A stretch of DNA of 64,000 nucleotides, taken from contig NZ_BLAE01000011.1 in assembly GCF_009687865.1 (NCBI RefSeq), forward strand, positions 208,774 through 272,773. The letters run 5' to 3'. The stretch's first letter is position 1. Every line of letters begins with the position of its first letter. This DNA is from Acrocarpospora macrocephala (GTDB lineage Bacteria; Actinomycetota; Actinomycetes; Streptosporangiales; Streptosporangiaceae). The position numbers were made by a program, and so were the translations under genes. Under the pieces are notes generated by a model. The model saw only the letters and a program-made list of their open reading frames with translations, ran no database searches and was not told the origin of the DNA. This document shows, piece after piece, positions 8,233 to 17,861 of this stretch.

Positions 8233-9152
8233 TCCGGAGGATCCTGACCAGGATCGGCACCTCGGTGCTGGTGCTCTGGGGGGCGGTGACGGTCTCCTTC
8301 ACCGCCCTGCACCTCACGCCCGGCAACGTGGTGGACGTCCTGATCGGCAGCTCGATCGTGACGCCCGAGGTGCGGGCGCAGATCATCGCCGACTACGGGC
8401 TCGACGCGCCGCTGCCCGTGCAGTACGCGACCTACCTGGGCCGGGTGCTGCGCGGGGACCTCGGCCAGTCCTACCAGCTGCACGAGTCGGTGGCGACGGC
8501 GATCGGCACCCAGCTGGGTCCGTCGATCCAGCTGGCCGGGGCCGCCCTGCTGGTGGCGGTGGTGGCGGCCACGACGCTGGCGCTGCTCACCGCCCGGCGG
8601 AAACGCTGGATCCGGGGCCTGTCCTCGGGCCTGGAGCTGATCGGCGTCTCGATCCCGACGTTCTGGGCGGCGATCCTGTTGCTGACCGTCTTCTCCTTCC
8701 AGCTCGGCTGGTTCCCCGCGGTCGGCGACGACAGCGGCAGCAGCCTGGTGCTCCCGGTCATCGCGGTGGCCATCCCGATCACCACGATGCTCACCCAGCT
8801 GATGCGGGAGAGCCTGGAGCTGACCCTGGAGGAGCCGTTCGTGCTGACCGCGCGCTCGCGCGGCATGTCCGATCTGGGGGTACGGCTCCGCCACGCGCTC
8901 CGGCACGCCCTGGTCCCGGCGGTGACCCTGCTCGGCTGGGTGATCGGCCTGATGGTGGGCAGCATGGTGGCGGTCGAGCAGATCTTCTCCCGGCAGGGCA
9001 TCGGCCAGCTCACCCTGACCGCCGTGTCCGGTAAGGATCTGCCGGTGGTGATGGGCGTGGTGCTGGTCACGGCCCTGCTGTACGTGGTGGTCAACATCCT
9101 GATCGACCTGCTCTACCTGGTGATCGACCCGCGGCTGCGGAGCGCCGCGTGA
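8229..9152 (+). CDS. ABC transporter permease, DppB type
   Basis: The ATG overlaps the lipoprotein stop by four bases (ATGA), so translation is probably coupled. The 307-residue protein has an N-terminal membrane segment, an extracytoplasmic stretch (LTPGNVVDVLIGSS, then about 100 residues) and five further hydrophobic segments. The ATPase-contact EAA-type loop reads TARSRGMSDLGVRLRHALR. It forms the channel together with the next gene product. Family length and topology are normal. Confidence 0.9.
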   Translation: MIRRILTRIGTSVLVLWGAVTVSFTALHLTPGNVVDVLIGSSIVTPEVRAQIIADYGLDAPLPVQYATYLGRVLRGDLGQSYQLHESVATAIGTQLGPSIQLAGAALLVAVVAATTLALLTARRKRWIRGLSSGLELIGVSIPTFWAAILLLTVFSFQLGWFPAVGDDSGSSLVLPVIAVAIPITTMLTQLMRESLELTLEEPFVLTARSRGMSDLGVRLRHALRHALVPAVTLLGWVIGLMVGSMVAVEQIFSRQGIGQLTLTAVSGKDLPVVMGVVLVTALLYVVVNILIDLLYLVIDPRLRSAA

Positions 9153-9955
9153 AGGCCCGCGTGGGGGTGGGCGCGGCGTCGGTGACGCTGGCCCTGATCA
9201 CGCTGGCCGCGCTCGCTCCCGCCCTGCTGGTGGACGGCACCCCGGACCAGGCGGACGCGCTGGCCGCGCTGGAGGGCCCGAGCGCCGACCACCTGTTCGG
9301 CACGGACGCCAACGGCCGGGACGTGTTCACCCGCATCGTCTACGGCGCCGCGCCGTCGCTGCTGGCCGGGCTCGGCGCGACCGCGCTGGCGGTGGCGGTG
9401 GGCACGGCGCTGGGCCTGCTGGCGGCGCTCGGTGGCCGGGCTTTGGACGAGATCGTGATGCGCCTGGTGGAGGTTGTGCTGGCGCTGCCGACGCTGCTGC
9501 TCGCGCTGCTGGTGATCACCATCACCGGTCCCGGCACGGTCAACGTGATCCTGGCCATCGCCCTGTACACCGCGCCCAGCTACGCCCGCCTGGTCCGGGC
9601 CCAGACGATGGTGATCCGCCGGGCCGGTTTCGTGGAGGCGGCCACCTCGCTGGGCCTGGGCCAGGGCCGGATCATCCTGCGGCACGTGCTGCCGAACGCG
9701 TTCGCGCCGCTGCTGGTGCTGGCCACCATCGAGGTCGGCACCGCCCTGGTGGCCGCCGCCTCGCTCAGCTACCTGGGTCTCGGCCCGCAGCCGCCCGCGC
9801 CGGAGTGGGGCGCGATGCTCTCCGGCGGCCGGGACTACTTCTCCGTCGCGTGGTGGATCGCCATCTTCCCGGGCGTGGCGATCACCCTGACCGTGCTGTC
9901 CATCACGGTGGTCGGGCGGCACCTGCAACGGCTGGTCGAAGGGAGAACGTCATGA
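9149..9955 (+). CDS. ABC transporter permease, DppC type
   Basis: The GTG start overlaps the previous stop by four bases. The 268-residue protein has the DppC hallmarks: an N-terminal membrane segment, HLFGTDANGRDVFTRIVYGA before the core membrane region, and the EAA loop EAATSLGLGQGRIILRHVLP, ending near WWIAIFPGVAI. It pairs with the DppB-type subunit to form the inner-membrane channel. Confidence 0.9.
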   Translation: MKARVGVGAASVTLALITLAALAPALLVDGTPDQADALAALEGPSADHLFGTDANGRDVFTRIVYGAAPSLLAGLGATALAVAVGTALGLLAALGGRALDEIVMRLVEVVLALPTLLLALLVITITGPGTVNVILAIALYTAPSYARLVRAQTMVIRRAGFVEAATSLGLGQGRIILRHVLPNAFAPLLVLATIEVGTALVAAASLSYLGLGPQPPAPEWGAMLSGGRDYFSVAWWIAIFPGVAITLTVLSITVVGRHLQRLVEGRTS

Positions 9956-11565
9956 CCGAACCTGTCGTCGAGGTCACCGATCTGCATGTGTCGTTCGGCA
10001 CGCTGGAGGCCGTGCGGGGGATCTCGTTCGCGGTCCACCCTGGCGAGTGCGTGGCGATCGTGGGCGAGTCGGGGTCGGGCAAGAGCGTCACCGCCCGTAC
10101 CCTGCTCGGCCTGGCCGGCGAGGAGGCCCGGGTCAGGGCGGGGGCGCTGCGGGTGGACGGCGTGGACACGTCGGGCTTCTCCGAGCGGCAGTGGCGGTCG
10201 ATCCGGGGGCGGCGCATCGGGTTCGTGCTCCAGGACGCGCTGGTCTCGCTCGACTCGCTCCGCCCGGTCGGCAAGGAGATCGCCGAGACGCTCCGGCTGC
10301 ACCGCGCGGTCCCCCGCGCGGCCATCCCCGGGCGCGTCCTCGAGCTGCTCGAAGAGGTCGGCGTGCCCGAGCCGGAGCAGCGGGCCCGGCAGTACCCGCA
10401 CGAGCTGTCCGGCGGGCTCCGCCAGCGGGCGCTGATCGCCTCGGCGATCGCCTGCCACCCCCGGCTGCTGATCGCCGACGAGCCGACCACCGCGCTGGAC
10501 GTCACCGTGCAGGCGCAGATCCTGCGGCTGCTGGCCGAGCGCAGGCGCGGCGGCACCGCGCTGCTGCTGATCAGTCACGACCTGGCGGTGGTGGCCGAGC
10601 TGGCCGACCGCATCCTGGTCATGAAGGACGGCGTGGTGGTGGAGAGCGGTCCCGCCGACCAGGTGCTGCGCGAGCCGGAGCATCCGTACACGCGGGGCCT
10701 GCTGGCAGCGATCCCGACCGAGGAGTCCAAGGGCGCCCGCCTGTCGGCCACCACCGCTCCCGAGGTACGGCGTGCGCCCCCGGGCGAGGTGGTGATCGAG
10801 GCGCGCGACCTGGCCAAGTCGTTCAAGGGCCGGGCTGCCGTGGACGGCGTGTCGTTCGAGCTGCGCGCCGGGGAGACGCTGGGCATCGTCGGCGAGTCCG
10901 GCTCGGGCAAGACCACGACCGCCCGGCTGGTGCTCGGCCTGCTCGCCCCCGACCGGGGGTCCGTCGAGATCGACGGGCAGCCGTGGGCGGGGCTCACCGC
11001 CCGGCGGAAGCGGGAGCTGCGGCGGCACATCCAGGTCATCTACCAGGATCCGCTCAGCTCCTTCGACCCCCGGTTCAGCGTGCGCCGCATCCTGGACGAG
11101 GCCCTCGACGTCGGCGGCGAACCCCGGGCCACCCGCCGCGACCGCGCGGTGGAGCTGCTCGAACAGGTCGGTCTGGACGCGAGCGTGCTGGAGCGGCGGC
11201 CGTTACGGCTGTCCGGCGGGCAGCGGCAGCGGGTGGCGATCGCCCGCGCGCTGGCCCCGCGCCCGCGCGTGATCGTCTGCGACGAGCCGGTGTCGGCCCT
11301 GGACGTGTCCATCCAGGCCCAGGTGCTGGACCTGCTCACCGACCTGCAGGCCGAGCTGGGCGTCGCCTACCTGTTCATCTCCCACCACCTCGGGGTGGTG
11401 CACCACGTCAGCGACCGGGTGCTGGTGATGAAGGACGGGCGGGTGGTCGAGTCCGGCGACGTCCGCCAGGTCCTCACCGCGCCCGCCGCCGGCTACACCC
11501 GCGAACTGCTGGCCGCCGTTCCCCGGCTCGACACCACCGCACCTCTGGTCAGGAGGGCTTCATGA
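9952..11565 (+). CDS. Double ABC ATPase (DppD-DppF fusion) of the importer
   Basis: This 537-residue protein starts at an ATG overlapping the permease stop by four bases. It has two complete ATP-binding cassettes. The N-terminal one has Walker A GESGSGKS near residue 40, signature LSGGLRQRALIA and Walker B LLIADEPTTALD. The C-terminal one has Walker A GESGSGKTTT near 320, LSGGQRQRVAIARAL and VIVCDEPVSALD. Peptide importers usually use two separate ATPases (DppD and DppF); here both are fused, as is common in actinobacteria. It powers uptake through the two permeases just upstream. The C-terminal half lacks the Cys-rich Fe-S motif seen in some DppD/OppD proteins. Confidence 0.9.
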   Translation: MTEPVVEVTDLHVSFGTLEAVRGISFAVHPGECVAIVGESGSGKSVTARTLLGLAGEEARVRAGALRVDGVDTSGFSERQWRSIRGRRIGFVLQDALVSLDSLRPVGKEIAETLRLHRAVPRAAIPGRVLELLEEVGVPEPEQRARQYPHELSGGLRQRALIASAIACHPRLLIADEPTTALDVTVQAQILRLLAERRRGGTALLLISHDLAVVAELADRILVMKDGVVVESGPADQVLREPEHPYTRGLLAAIPTEESKGARLSATTAPEVRRAPPGEVVIEARDLAKSFKGRAAVDGVSFELRAGETLGIVGESGSGKTTTARLVLGLLAPDRGSVEIDGQPWAGLTARRKRELRRHIQVIYQDPLSSFDPRFSVRRILDEALDVGGEPRATRRDRAVELLEQVGLDASVLERRPLRLSGGQRQRVAIARALAPRPRVIVCDEPVSALDVSIQAQVLDLLTDLQAELGVAYLFISHHLGVVHHVSDRVLVMKDGRVVESGDVRQVLTAPAAGYTRELLAAVPRLDTTAPLVRRAS

Positions 11566-12887
11566 CCAAGCAGATCCATCTCGCCGCGCATTTTCCCGGC
11601 GTTAACAACACCACCGTCTGGTCCGACCCGCGGTCGGGCAGCCAGATCGACTTCGACTCCTTCCGGCATCTGGCCCAGACCGCCGAGCGCGGGAAGTTCG
11701 ACTTCTTCTTCCTGGCCGAAGGGCTGCGGTTGCGGGAGATGAAGGGCCGCATCCACGACCTGGACGTGGTCGGCCGCCCGGAGTCGCTGACCGTGCTGGC
11801 CGCCCTGTCGGCCGTCACCACCCATCTCGGGCTGGCGGCGACGGTCAACTCGACCTTCAACGAGCCGTACGAGGTGGCCCGGAGGCTGGCCTCGCTCGAT
11901 CATCTGAGCGGCGGCCGGGCCGCCTGGAACGTCGTGACCAGCTGGGACGCCTTCACCGGCGAGAACTTCCGGCGCGGCGGCTACCTGGCCGAGGCCGACC
12001 GGTACACCCGGGCCACCGAGTTCCTGCAGACCGCCAGGGAACTGTGGGACTCCTGGGCGCCCGACGCGGTGACCGCCGCGGACGGGCAGTTCATCCGCCC
12101 GGGAGGCATCAGCACCTTCCACCACGAAGGCAAACATTTCACCATCACCGGCCAGTTCAACGTGCCCCGCCCGCCGCAGGGGCATCCGGTGATCATCCAG
12201 GCCGGGGATTCGGACGAGGGCCGCAACTTCGCCGCCTCCTCCGCCGACGTCATCTTCAGCCGCCACAGCAAACTGGAGGAGGGCCGCGCCTTCTACCGCG
12301 ACGTCAAAAGCCGCCTCCCCCGGTACGGCCGAAGCCCCGACGACTTGAAGATCCTCCCCGCCGTCACCTACGTCCTGGGCGACACCCAGGAGGACGCCGC
12401 CGAGCGCGCCGCCGAGATCCGCAAGGCCCAGGTCAGCCCGCAGACCGCGATCTCCTTCGTGGAGGGGGTGTGGGGGCGGGACCTGTCCGCGTACGACCCG
12501 GACGGGCCGCTGCCCGACCTGGAACCTGACCTCGGGCCGGGCGTGTCCGAGGGCCGGGCGCAGTTCCGCGGCGACCGGGGCGCGGTGGCGGCCAAGTGGC
12601 GGGCGCTGGCCGAGGAGAAGAACCTGTCCATCCGGGAGCTGGTCATCGAGACGGCCGCCCCGCAGACCTTCGTCGGCACGGCGGCCTCGGTGGCCGAGGA
12701 GATCAACCTGTTCGTGCAGACCGACGCCGCCGACGGTTTCATCTTCGTCCCGCACCTGACCCCGGGCGGCCTGGACGACCTGGTCGACCAGGTCGTTCCG
12801 CTGCTGCAGGAGAAGGGCGTCTTCCGCGCCGACTACACCGGTCCCACCCTCCGCGACCATCTGGGCCTCACGAAGGAGCCGTCATGA
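11562..12887 (+). CDS. Luciferase-like FMN monooxygenase, NtaA/SnaA/DszA family
   Basis: The ATG at 11562 overlaps the ATPase stop and has AGGAGGG upstream. The 441 residues match the NtaA/SnaA/DszA length and pattern: QIHLAAHFPGVNNTTVWSDP at the start, [31 protein letters not shown], and RPPQGHPVIIQAGDSDEGRNFAA. Members use FMNH2 supplied by a separate reductase plus O2 to oxidise substrates; DszA and relatives split C-S bonds of sulphones. Its place behind an importer under a SAM riboswitch suggests that it releases sulphur from an imported organosulphur compound. The substrate is inferred from context. No flavin reductase gene lies in this window. Confidence 0.88.
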   Translation: MTKQIHLAAHFPGVNNTTVWSDPRSGSQIDFDSFRHLAQTAERGKFDFFFLAEGLRLREMKGRIHDLDVVGRPESLTVLAALSAVTTHLGLAATVNSTFNEPYEVARRLASLDHLSGGRAAWNVVTSWDAFTGENFRRGGYLAEADRYTRATEFLQTARELWDSWAPDAVTAADGQFIRPGGISTFHHEGKHFTITGQFNVPRPPQGHPVIIQAGDSDEGRNFAASSADVIFSRHSKLEEGRAFYRDVKSRLPRYGRSPDDLKILPAVTYVLGDTQEDAAERAAEIRKAQVSPQTAISFVEGVWGRDLSAYDPDGPLPDLEPDLGPGVSEGRAQFRGDRGAVAAKWRALAEEKNLSIRELVIETAAPQTFVGTAASVAEEINLFVQTDAADGFIFVPHLTPGGLDDLVDQVVPLLQEKGVFRADYTGPTLRDHLGLTKEPS

Positions 12888-14038
12888 CTCTGCACCTCGC
12901 CGTCGCGCTGGACGGCGCCGGCTGGCATCCCGCGGCCTGGCGTGCCGAGGGCGCCCGCCCCGACCGGCTGTTCACCGCCGGATACTGGGCCGAGCTGGTC
13001 GTGGAGGCCGAGCGCGGCCTGCTCGACTGGGTCACCTTCGAGGATTCGCTCGGCCTGCAGTCGTCCCGGTTCGACGCTCCCGACGACCGGCTCGACCAGG
13101 TGCGCGGGCGGCTGGACGCGGTGCTGCTGGCCGCCGCGCTGGCGCCGCTGACGTCCAGGATCGGGCTGATCCCGACCACCATCGTCACCCACACCGAGCC
13201 GTTCCACGTGGCCATCGGCATCGCCTCGCTGGATCACGCCAGCCGGGGCCGGGCGGGCTGGCGGCCGCGGCTGTCGGCCCGGCCGGACGAGGCCGCGCAT
13301 TTCGGGCGGCGGGAGTTCCCGCCGCTGGACGTGGCCGACGTGGCGCGGATCCGGCGGCTGTTCGGGGAGGCGGCCGACGCGGTGGAGGTGGTGCGGCGGC
13401 TGTGGGACAGCTGGGAGGACGACGCCGAGATCCGCGACGCCGCGACCGGGCGGTTCATCGACCGGGACCGGCTGCATTACATCGACTTCCAGGGCGAGTG
13501 GTTCGACGTCAAGGGTCCGTCGATCACTCCACGGTCGCCGCAGGGGCAGCCGCTGGTGACTTCGCTGGGGCATGACGTCGTGCCGTACGAGTTCGCGGCG
13601 CGCGGCAGCGATGTCGTTTACGTGACGCCGCAGGACAAGGACGACGCGCGGCGGATCGTCGGGCAGGTCAGGGAGGCGGAGGCGACCGTTGGCCGGACCG
13701 GGCCCGAGCTGAAAATTTTCGCCGATCTGGTGGTGTTCCTGGGAGGTGACAAGGCCCGCCTGGACGATCTCGACGGCGCGGCGCTGGTCTCGGACGCGCA
13801 CATCTTCGAGGGCACGCCGGAAGGGCTCGCCGACCTGCTGGTGGGCTGGCGGGACGCGGGCCTGGACGGGTATCGCCTGCGTCCCGGGGTGCTCCCGGGC
13901 GATCTGTCCGCGATCACCCAGGGCCTGGTGCCGGAGCTCCAGGCCAGGGGTTTGTTCCGGAAGGCGTACGAGACGGCGGATCTGCGCGGGCGGCTGGGGC
14001 TGGCGCGGCCGGTCAGCCGGTATGCGAGGGCGTCGTGA
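12884..14038 (+). CDS. Luciferase-like flavin-dependent oxidoreductase (second of the operon)
   Basis: A four-base overlap joins it to the previous monooxygenase. The 384-residue sequence keeps the TIM-barrel luciferase-like pattern: LDWVTFEDSLGLQSSRF, RIGLIPTTIVTHTEPFHVAI, SLDHASRGRAGWRP and TPRSPQGQPLVTS. It looks like a divergent, shorter relative of the NtaA/DszA group; the SLDHASRGRAGW block parallels the [12 protein letters not shown] of its neighbour. It probably needs reduced FMN. It may act on a later intermediate or a related substrate of the same pathway. The specific reaction cannot be read from sequence. Confidence 0.82.
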   Translation: MTLHLAVALDGAGWHPAAWRAEGARPDRLFTAGYWAELVVEAERGLLDWVTFEDSLGLQSSRFDAPDDRLDQVRGRLDAVLLAAALAPLTSRIGLIPTTIVTHTEPFHVAIGIASLDHASRGRAGWRPRLSARPDEAAHFGRREFPPLDVADVARIRRLFGEAADAVEVVRRLWDSWEDDAEIRDAATGRFIDRDRLHYIDFQGEWFDVKGPSITPRSPQGQPLVTSLGHDVVPYEFAARGSDVVYVTPQDKDDARRIVGQVREAEATVGRTGPELKIFADLVVFLGGDKARLDDLDGAALVSDAHIFEGTPEGLADLLVGWRDAGLDGYRLRPGVLPGDLSAITQGLVPELQARGLFRKAYETADLRGRLGLARPVSRYARAS

Positions 14039-15108
14039 AGTTCCTCGCGATGACCCTCGCCTTCCACACGCCGCATCCGATCACCGGTGAGCTGAAATCC
14101 ACCAACCAGCGGTTCCGCGAGGTGGTCGCGAGCGCGGTGCAGGCCGAGGAGCTGGGGTTCGACGGGTTCGGGTTCGGGGAGCGGCACGAGCGGCCTTTCC
14201 TGTCCTCCTCGCCGCCGGTGGTGCTCAGCCACATCGCGGCGCGCACGTCCAGGATCCGGCTGTTCACGGCCGTGACGACGCTCAGCCTGCTGGATCCGGT
14301 GCGGGCCTTCGAGGACTACTCGACGCTCGACCACCTGTCCGGCGGGCGGCTGGACCTGATGATCGGCAAGGGCAACGGCACCGCCCAGGCGGAGCTGTTC
14401 CACGTGACCGAGCAGGATCAGTGGGACCGCAATCGGGAGGGCTACGAGCTGTTCCGGCGGCTCTGGCGCGAGGACAAGGTGACCTGGTCGGGACAGTTCC
14501 GGCCGTCGCTGGAGAACGCCGAGGCGCTGCCCCGGCCGTTCCAGCAGCCGATCAGGGTCTGGCACGGCAGCGCGACCAGCAAGGAGTCGGTCGACCTGGC
14601 CGCCTATTACGGCGACCCGTTGTTCTCGGCCAACGTCACCAACCCGGTCGAACCGTACGCCGAGCTGGTCCGGTATTACCGGGAGCGGTGGGAGCACTAC
14701 GGGCACGACCCGGCCGATCTGCTGGTGGGCGCGGGAAGCGCCGGCTACTACAGCACGCCTAAATCCCAGGACGCGATCGAGACCTACCGGCCGATCTTCG
14801 ACGCGCGGCTGAAGTTCTTCGCCGCGCGCGGCCTCGACCCGGTTTTCACCAGCCTGGAGGACGCCATCGAGCGTAGCTCCATCCTGATCGGCAGCCCGCA
14901 GCAGATCATCGACAAGGTCCTCTGGTACCACCAGCGGCTCGGCCACGAGGTCATGCACCTGTCCGCCGAGGCCGACGGGCTGACCGAGGCCCAGCACCGG
15001 GACTCGCTCGAACTGTTCCAGGCCGAGATCGCCCCCGTGCTCCGCAAGGAGATCCCCAGCAGACCTTTGACCAGAAACCCGTCCCATAGACAGCCGCATA
15101 GCCGCTGA
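14035..15108 (+). CDS. Luciferase-like flavin-dependent oxidoreductase (third of the operon)
   Basis: The GTG start overlaps the previous stop (GTGA). The 357 residues show a different luciferase-like branch: [77 protein letters not shown], and [20 protein letters not shown] near the end. It is probably FMN-dependent and appears to be the last gene of the riboswitch-led operon; 67 bases separate it from the next gene. The C-terminal tail after KEIPSR is basic and low in complexity. The substrate is unknown. Confidence 0.82.
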   Translation: MKFLAMTLAFHTPHPITGELKSTNQRFREVVASAVQAEELGFDGFGFGERHERPFLSSSPPVVLSHIAARTSRIRLFTAVTTLSLLDPVRAFEDYSTLDHLSGGRLDLMIGKGNGTAQAELFHVTEQDQWDRNREGYELFRRLWREDKVTWSGQFRPSLENAEALPRPFQQPIRVWHGSATSKESVDLAAYYGDPLFSANVTNPVEPYAELVRYYRERWEHYGHDPADLLVGAGSAGYYSTPKSQDAIETYRPIFDARLKFFAARGLDPVFTSLEDAIERSSILIGSPQQIIDKVLWYHQRLGHEVMHLSAEADGLTEAQHRDSLELFQAEIAPVLRKEIPSRPLTRNPSHRQPHSR

Positions 15109-15175
15109 CCAGGCTAATCACCGCTGCGGCAGTCCAGATCACGACTTTCTAATCAATATCCCCGGGAGGGCTCGC

Positions 15176-16297
15176 ATGACCCGGCTGTCCATTCTCGACC
15201 TGGCCCCCATCGTCTCCGGCGGGAGCGCCAGGCAGGCGATCAGGAACACCATCGACCTGGCCCGGCGGGCGGAGGCGGCGGGCTATCACCGCTACTGGCT
15301 GGCCGAGCACCATCTCACCCCCGGGGTGGCCAGCTCGGCTCCGGCTGTGCTGATCGGCCTGGTCGCCGCCGCCACCGAGCGGATCCGGGTGGGTTCCGGG
15401 GCGGTGCAGCTCGGCCACCAGACGGCGCTCGCCGTGGTCGAGCAGTTCGGCACCCTGGACGCCCTGCACCCGGGGCGCATCGACCTCGGGCTCGGGCGGT
15501 CCGGCCAGCGGGCCAAGGAGCTGGCCGCGCAGCCGCCTCCCCCGCCGCCCACCGAGTCGCGGATCGTGAACGGGCTGCTCATCCCGCCGCCGTTCTCGTT
15601 CGCGTCGATCGCCAAGTCGCCGATCATCCGGCTGTGGGCGACGCTGCTGCAGCAGCCCGGCGCGGAGTCGCCCGACTTCGCGGATCAGGTGGCGGACATC
15701 CAGGCGTTCATCGACGGGACGTACCGGTCGGAGGAAGGGTTCGAGGCGCACGCCCAGCCTGGGGAAGGGGCGGAGCTGGAGTTGTGGATCCTGGGCAGCA
15801 GCGCCGGGCAGAGCGCCCAGGTGGCCGGGGAGCGTGGGCTGCCGTTCGCGGCCAACTACCACGTGAGCCCGGCCAGCGTGCTGGAGGCGGTGGAGGCCTA
15901 CCGGGACGCGTTCAAACCCTCGGAGGTGCTGGCCGCGCCGCATGTCATGGTCTCCGCCGACGTGGTGGTGGCCGAGAGCGACGCGGAGGCACGGCGGATC
16001 GCGGAGCCGTACGGGCTGTGGGTGCGCAGCATCCGCACCGGCGCGGGCGCGATGGCGTTCCCGTCGCCGGAGGAGGCGGCGGCGTTCGAGTGGAGCGAGG
16101 AGGACCGGGCGCTGGTGGCCGACCGGCTGGACACCCAGTTCGTCGGCTCGCCGGACTCCGTGGTCGAGCGGCTGCGGGTGCTGCGGGAGGCGACCGGCGC
16201 CGACGAGTTGCTGGTCACCACGATCACGCACGACCACGGCGACCGGGTCCGCTCGCACGAGCTGCTCGCCGCCGCGTGGGGTGAGGGTCTCAGGTAA
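15176..16297 (+). CDS. Luciferase-like monooxygenase, MsnO8-type
   Basis: This 373-residue protein starts at an ATG with GGGAGGG upstream. It matches the luciferase-family group with the N-terminus [19 protein letters not shown], then [38 protein letters not shown] and [18 protein letters not shown]. The fold is a TIM barrel that uses reduced flavin. It could have its own promoter in the 67-base gap or be cotranscribed with the operon upstream. It converges tail-to-tail with the second importer operon, with only one base between the stop codons. Four such oxidoreductases in a row suggest a degradation route rather than a single reaction. Confidence 0.85.
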   Translation: MTRLSILDLAPIVSGGSARQAIRNTIDLARRAEAAGYHRYWLAEHHLTPGVASSAPAVLIGLVAAATERIRVGSGAVQLGHQTALAVVEQFGTLDALHPGRIDLGLGRSGQRAKELAAQPPPPPPTESRIVNGLLIPPPFSFASIAKSPIIRLWATLLQQPGAESPDFADQVADIQAFIDGTYRSEEGFEAHAQPGEGAELELWILGSSAGQSAQVAGERGLPFAANYHVSPASVLEAVEAYRDAFKPSEVLAAPHVMVSADVVVAESDAEARRIAEPYGLWVRSIRTGAGAMAFPSPEEAAAFEWSEEDRALVADRLDTQFVGSPDSVVERLRVLREATGADELLVTTITHDHGDRVRSHELLAAAWGEGLR

Positions 16298-16298
16298 T

Positions 16299-17861
16299 TC
16301 ACGCGCTCCGTTCCGGTGTGAGGGTGGGGACGGCGGCGAGCAGTTCCTTCGTGTACGGGTGCGCGGGCGACTCGAACACCTCGGCGGCGTCGCCGCTCTC
16401 CACGATCCGGCCGTCCTTCATGACCGCGATCCGGTCGCTGACGTGGCGGATGACGCCGAGGTCGTGGGAGATGAACAGCATGGCCACGCCCAGGTCCCGC
16501 TGGAGCGCGGCGAGCAGGTCGAGGATCTGGGCCTGGATGGAGACGTCGAGGGCGGACACCGGCTCGTCGCAGACGATCACGTCCGGCCTGGCGGCGAGGG
16601 CGCGCGCGATGGCGACCCGCTGGCGCTGGCCGCCGGACATCTCCAGCGGACGCCGTCCCAGCAGGGTGGCGGACAGGCCGACCTGGTCCAGGAGTTCGGC
16701 CACCCGGGCCGGGCGCGCGCGGCGCGGCAGGCCGGTCAGGGCCACCGCCTGGCCGAGGATGCGGCCCACCGTGTGCCGGGGGTCGAAGGAGCCGAGCGGG
16801 TCCTGGTAGACGGCCTGGATCCGGCGCCGCCTGGCCCGGCGGTCCCGCTCCGGGACGCCGCTCCACGGTTCGCCGCCCAGCAGGACCCGGCCCGCGTCCG
16901 GTTCCAGCAGGCCGAGCGCGATCCTGGCCACGGTGGTCTTGCCGGACCCGGACTCGCCGACCAGGCCGAGGGTCTCCCCCTCCCTGAGCTCGAACGAGAC
17001 GTCGTCGACCGCCTGCTGGTGGCCGTCGGGGGTGCGGAACCGCCGGGACACGCCCGCCACCGAGAGCAGCACGGGACCTCGCTCGCCCGGCGCCTTCGCG
17101 CGGGCGCCCGGCACGGCGGCCAGCAGCGCCCGCGTGTACGGGTGCCGGGGGCCCGCGAGGAGCTCGGCCGCCGGGCCCTCCTCGACGATCCGCCCCTCGT
17201 GCATGACCGCGATCCTGTCCGCCAGGCGGGCCACGGCGGCGAGGTCGTGGCTGATCAGCAGCAGCCCGGAGCCGGAATCCCTGAGGCGGCCGAGCAGGTC
17301 GAGGATCTGCGCCTGAATGGTGGCGTCGAGCGCGGTGGTGGGCTCGTCCGCGACCAGCAGGGACGGTCCCGCGGCGAGCACGGAGGCGATCAGGGCCCGC
17401 TGCCGGAGGCCGCCGGAGAGCTCGTGCGGGTGTTGCCTGGCGCGCCGCTCCGGATCGGGGATGCCCACCTCGGACAGCAGCGACAACACCCGGTCGGGAC
17501 GTGCTGCCCGGTCCGCGATCCGATGCACGCGGAGGGTTTCGGCCACCTCGGCGCCGACGGTCCTGAGCGGGTCGAGCGAGACCAGCGCGTCCTGCAGGAT
17601 GAGCCCGATCCGCCGCCCGCGCACGGCCCGCCAGCCGGTCTCGGTCAGCGCCGTCAGATCCTCGCCCTCGAAGGTGAACGCCCTGGCCCGGACCGCCGCC
17701 CGGTCCCCGGCCAGGCCGACCAGGGCGCGCGCGGTGACGCTCTTGCCCGAGCCGGACTCGCCCACGATGGCCAGGCACTCGCCCGGCGCGACCCGGAACG
17801 AGACGTCGCGCACGGCGGGCACGGCGCCGAAGGACACCTCCAGACCGTCGACCTGGATCAT
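16299..17861 (-). CDS. Double ABC ATPase of the second peptide-type importer
   Basis: The ATG at 17861 overlaps the upstream permease stop by four bases; the open frame beyond it is a shadow. The 520-residue protein has two cassettes: GESGSGKS, LSGGLRQRALIAS and LLVADEPTTALD in the first half, GESGSGKTTVARI, MSGGQRQRVAIARAL and VIVCDEPVSALD in the second. It is closely similar to the ATPase at 9952-11565. It energises the permeases encoded at 17858-19617. Confidence 0.9.
   Translation of the reverse strand: MIQVDGLEVSFGAVPAVRDVSFRVAPGECLAIVGESGSGKSVTARALVGLAGDRAAVRARAFTFEGEDLTALTETGWRAVRGRRIGLILQDALVSLDPLRTVGAEVAETLRVHRIADRAARPDRVLSLLSEVGIPDPERRARQHPHELSGGLRQRALIASVLAAGPSLLVADEPTTALDATIQAQILDLLGRLRDSGSGLLLISHDLAAVARLADRIAVMHEGRIVEEGPAAELLAGPRHPYTRALLAAVPGARAKAPGERGPVLLSVAGVSRRFRTPDGHQQAVDDVSFELREGETLGLVGESGSGKTTVARIALGLLEPDAGRVLLGGEPWSGVPERDRRARRRRIQAVYQDPLGSFDPRHTVGRILGQAVALTGLPRRARPARVAELLDQVGLSATLLGRRPLEMSGGQRQRVAIARALAARPDVIVCDEPVSALDVSIQAQILDLLAALQRDLGVAMLFISHDLGVIRHVSDRIAVMKDGRIVESGDAAEVFESPAHPYTKELLAAVPTLTPERSA

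Noticed and set aside
10047-12887. Long open frame that runs from the first ATPase into the first monooxygenase (946 codons)
   Set aside because: Only its second part, from 11562, encodes a recognisable protein. The first part is an Arg/Pro/Ala-rich out-of-frame reading of the ATPase gene.
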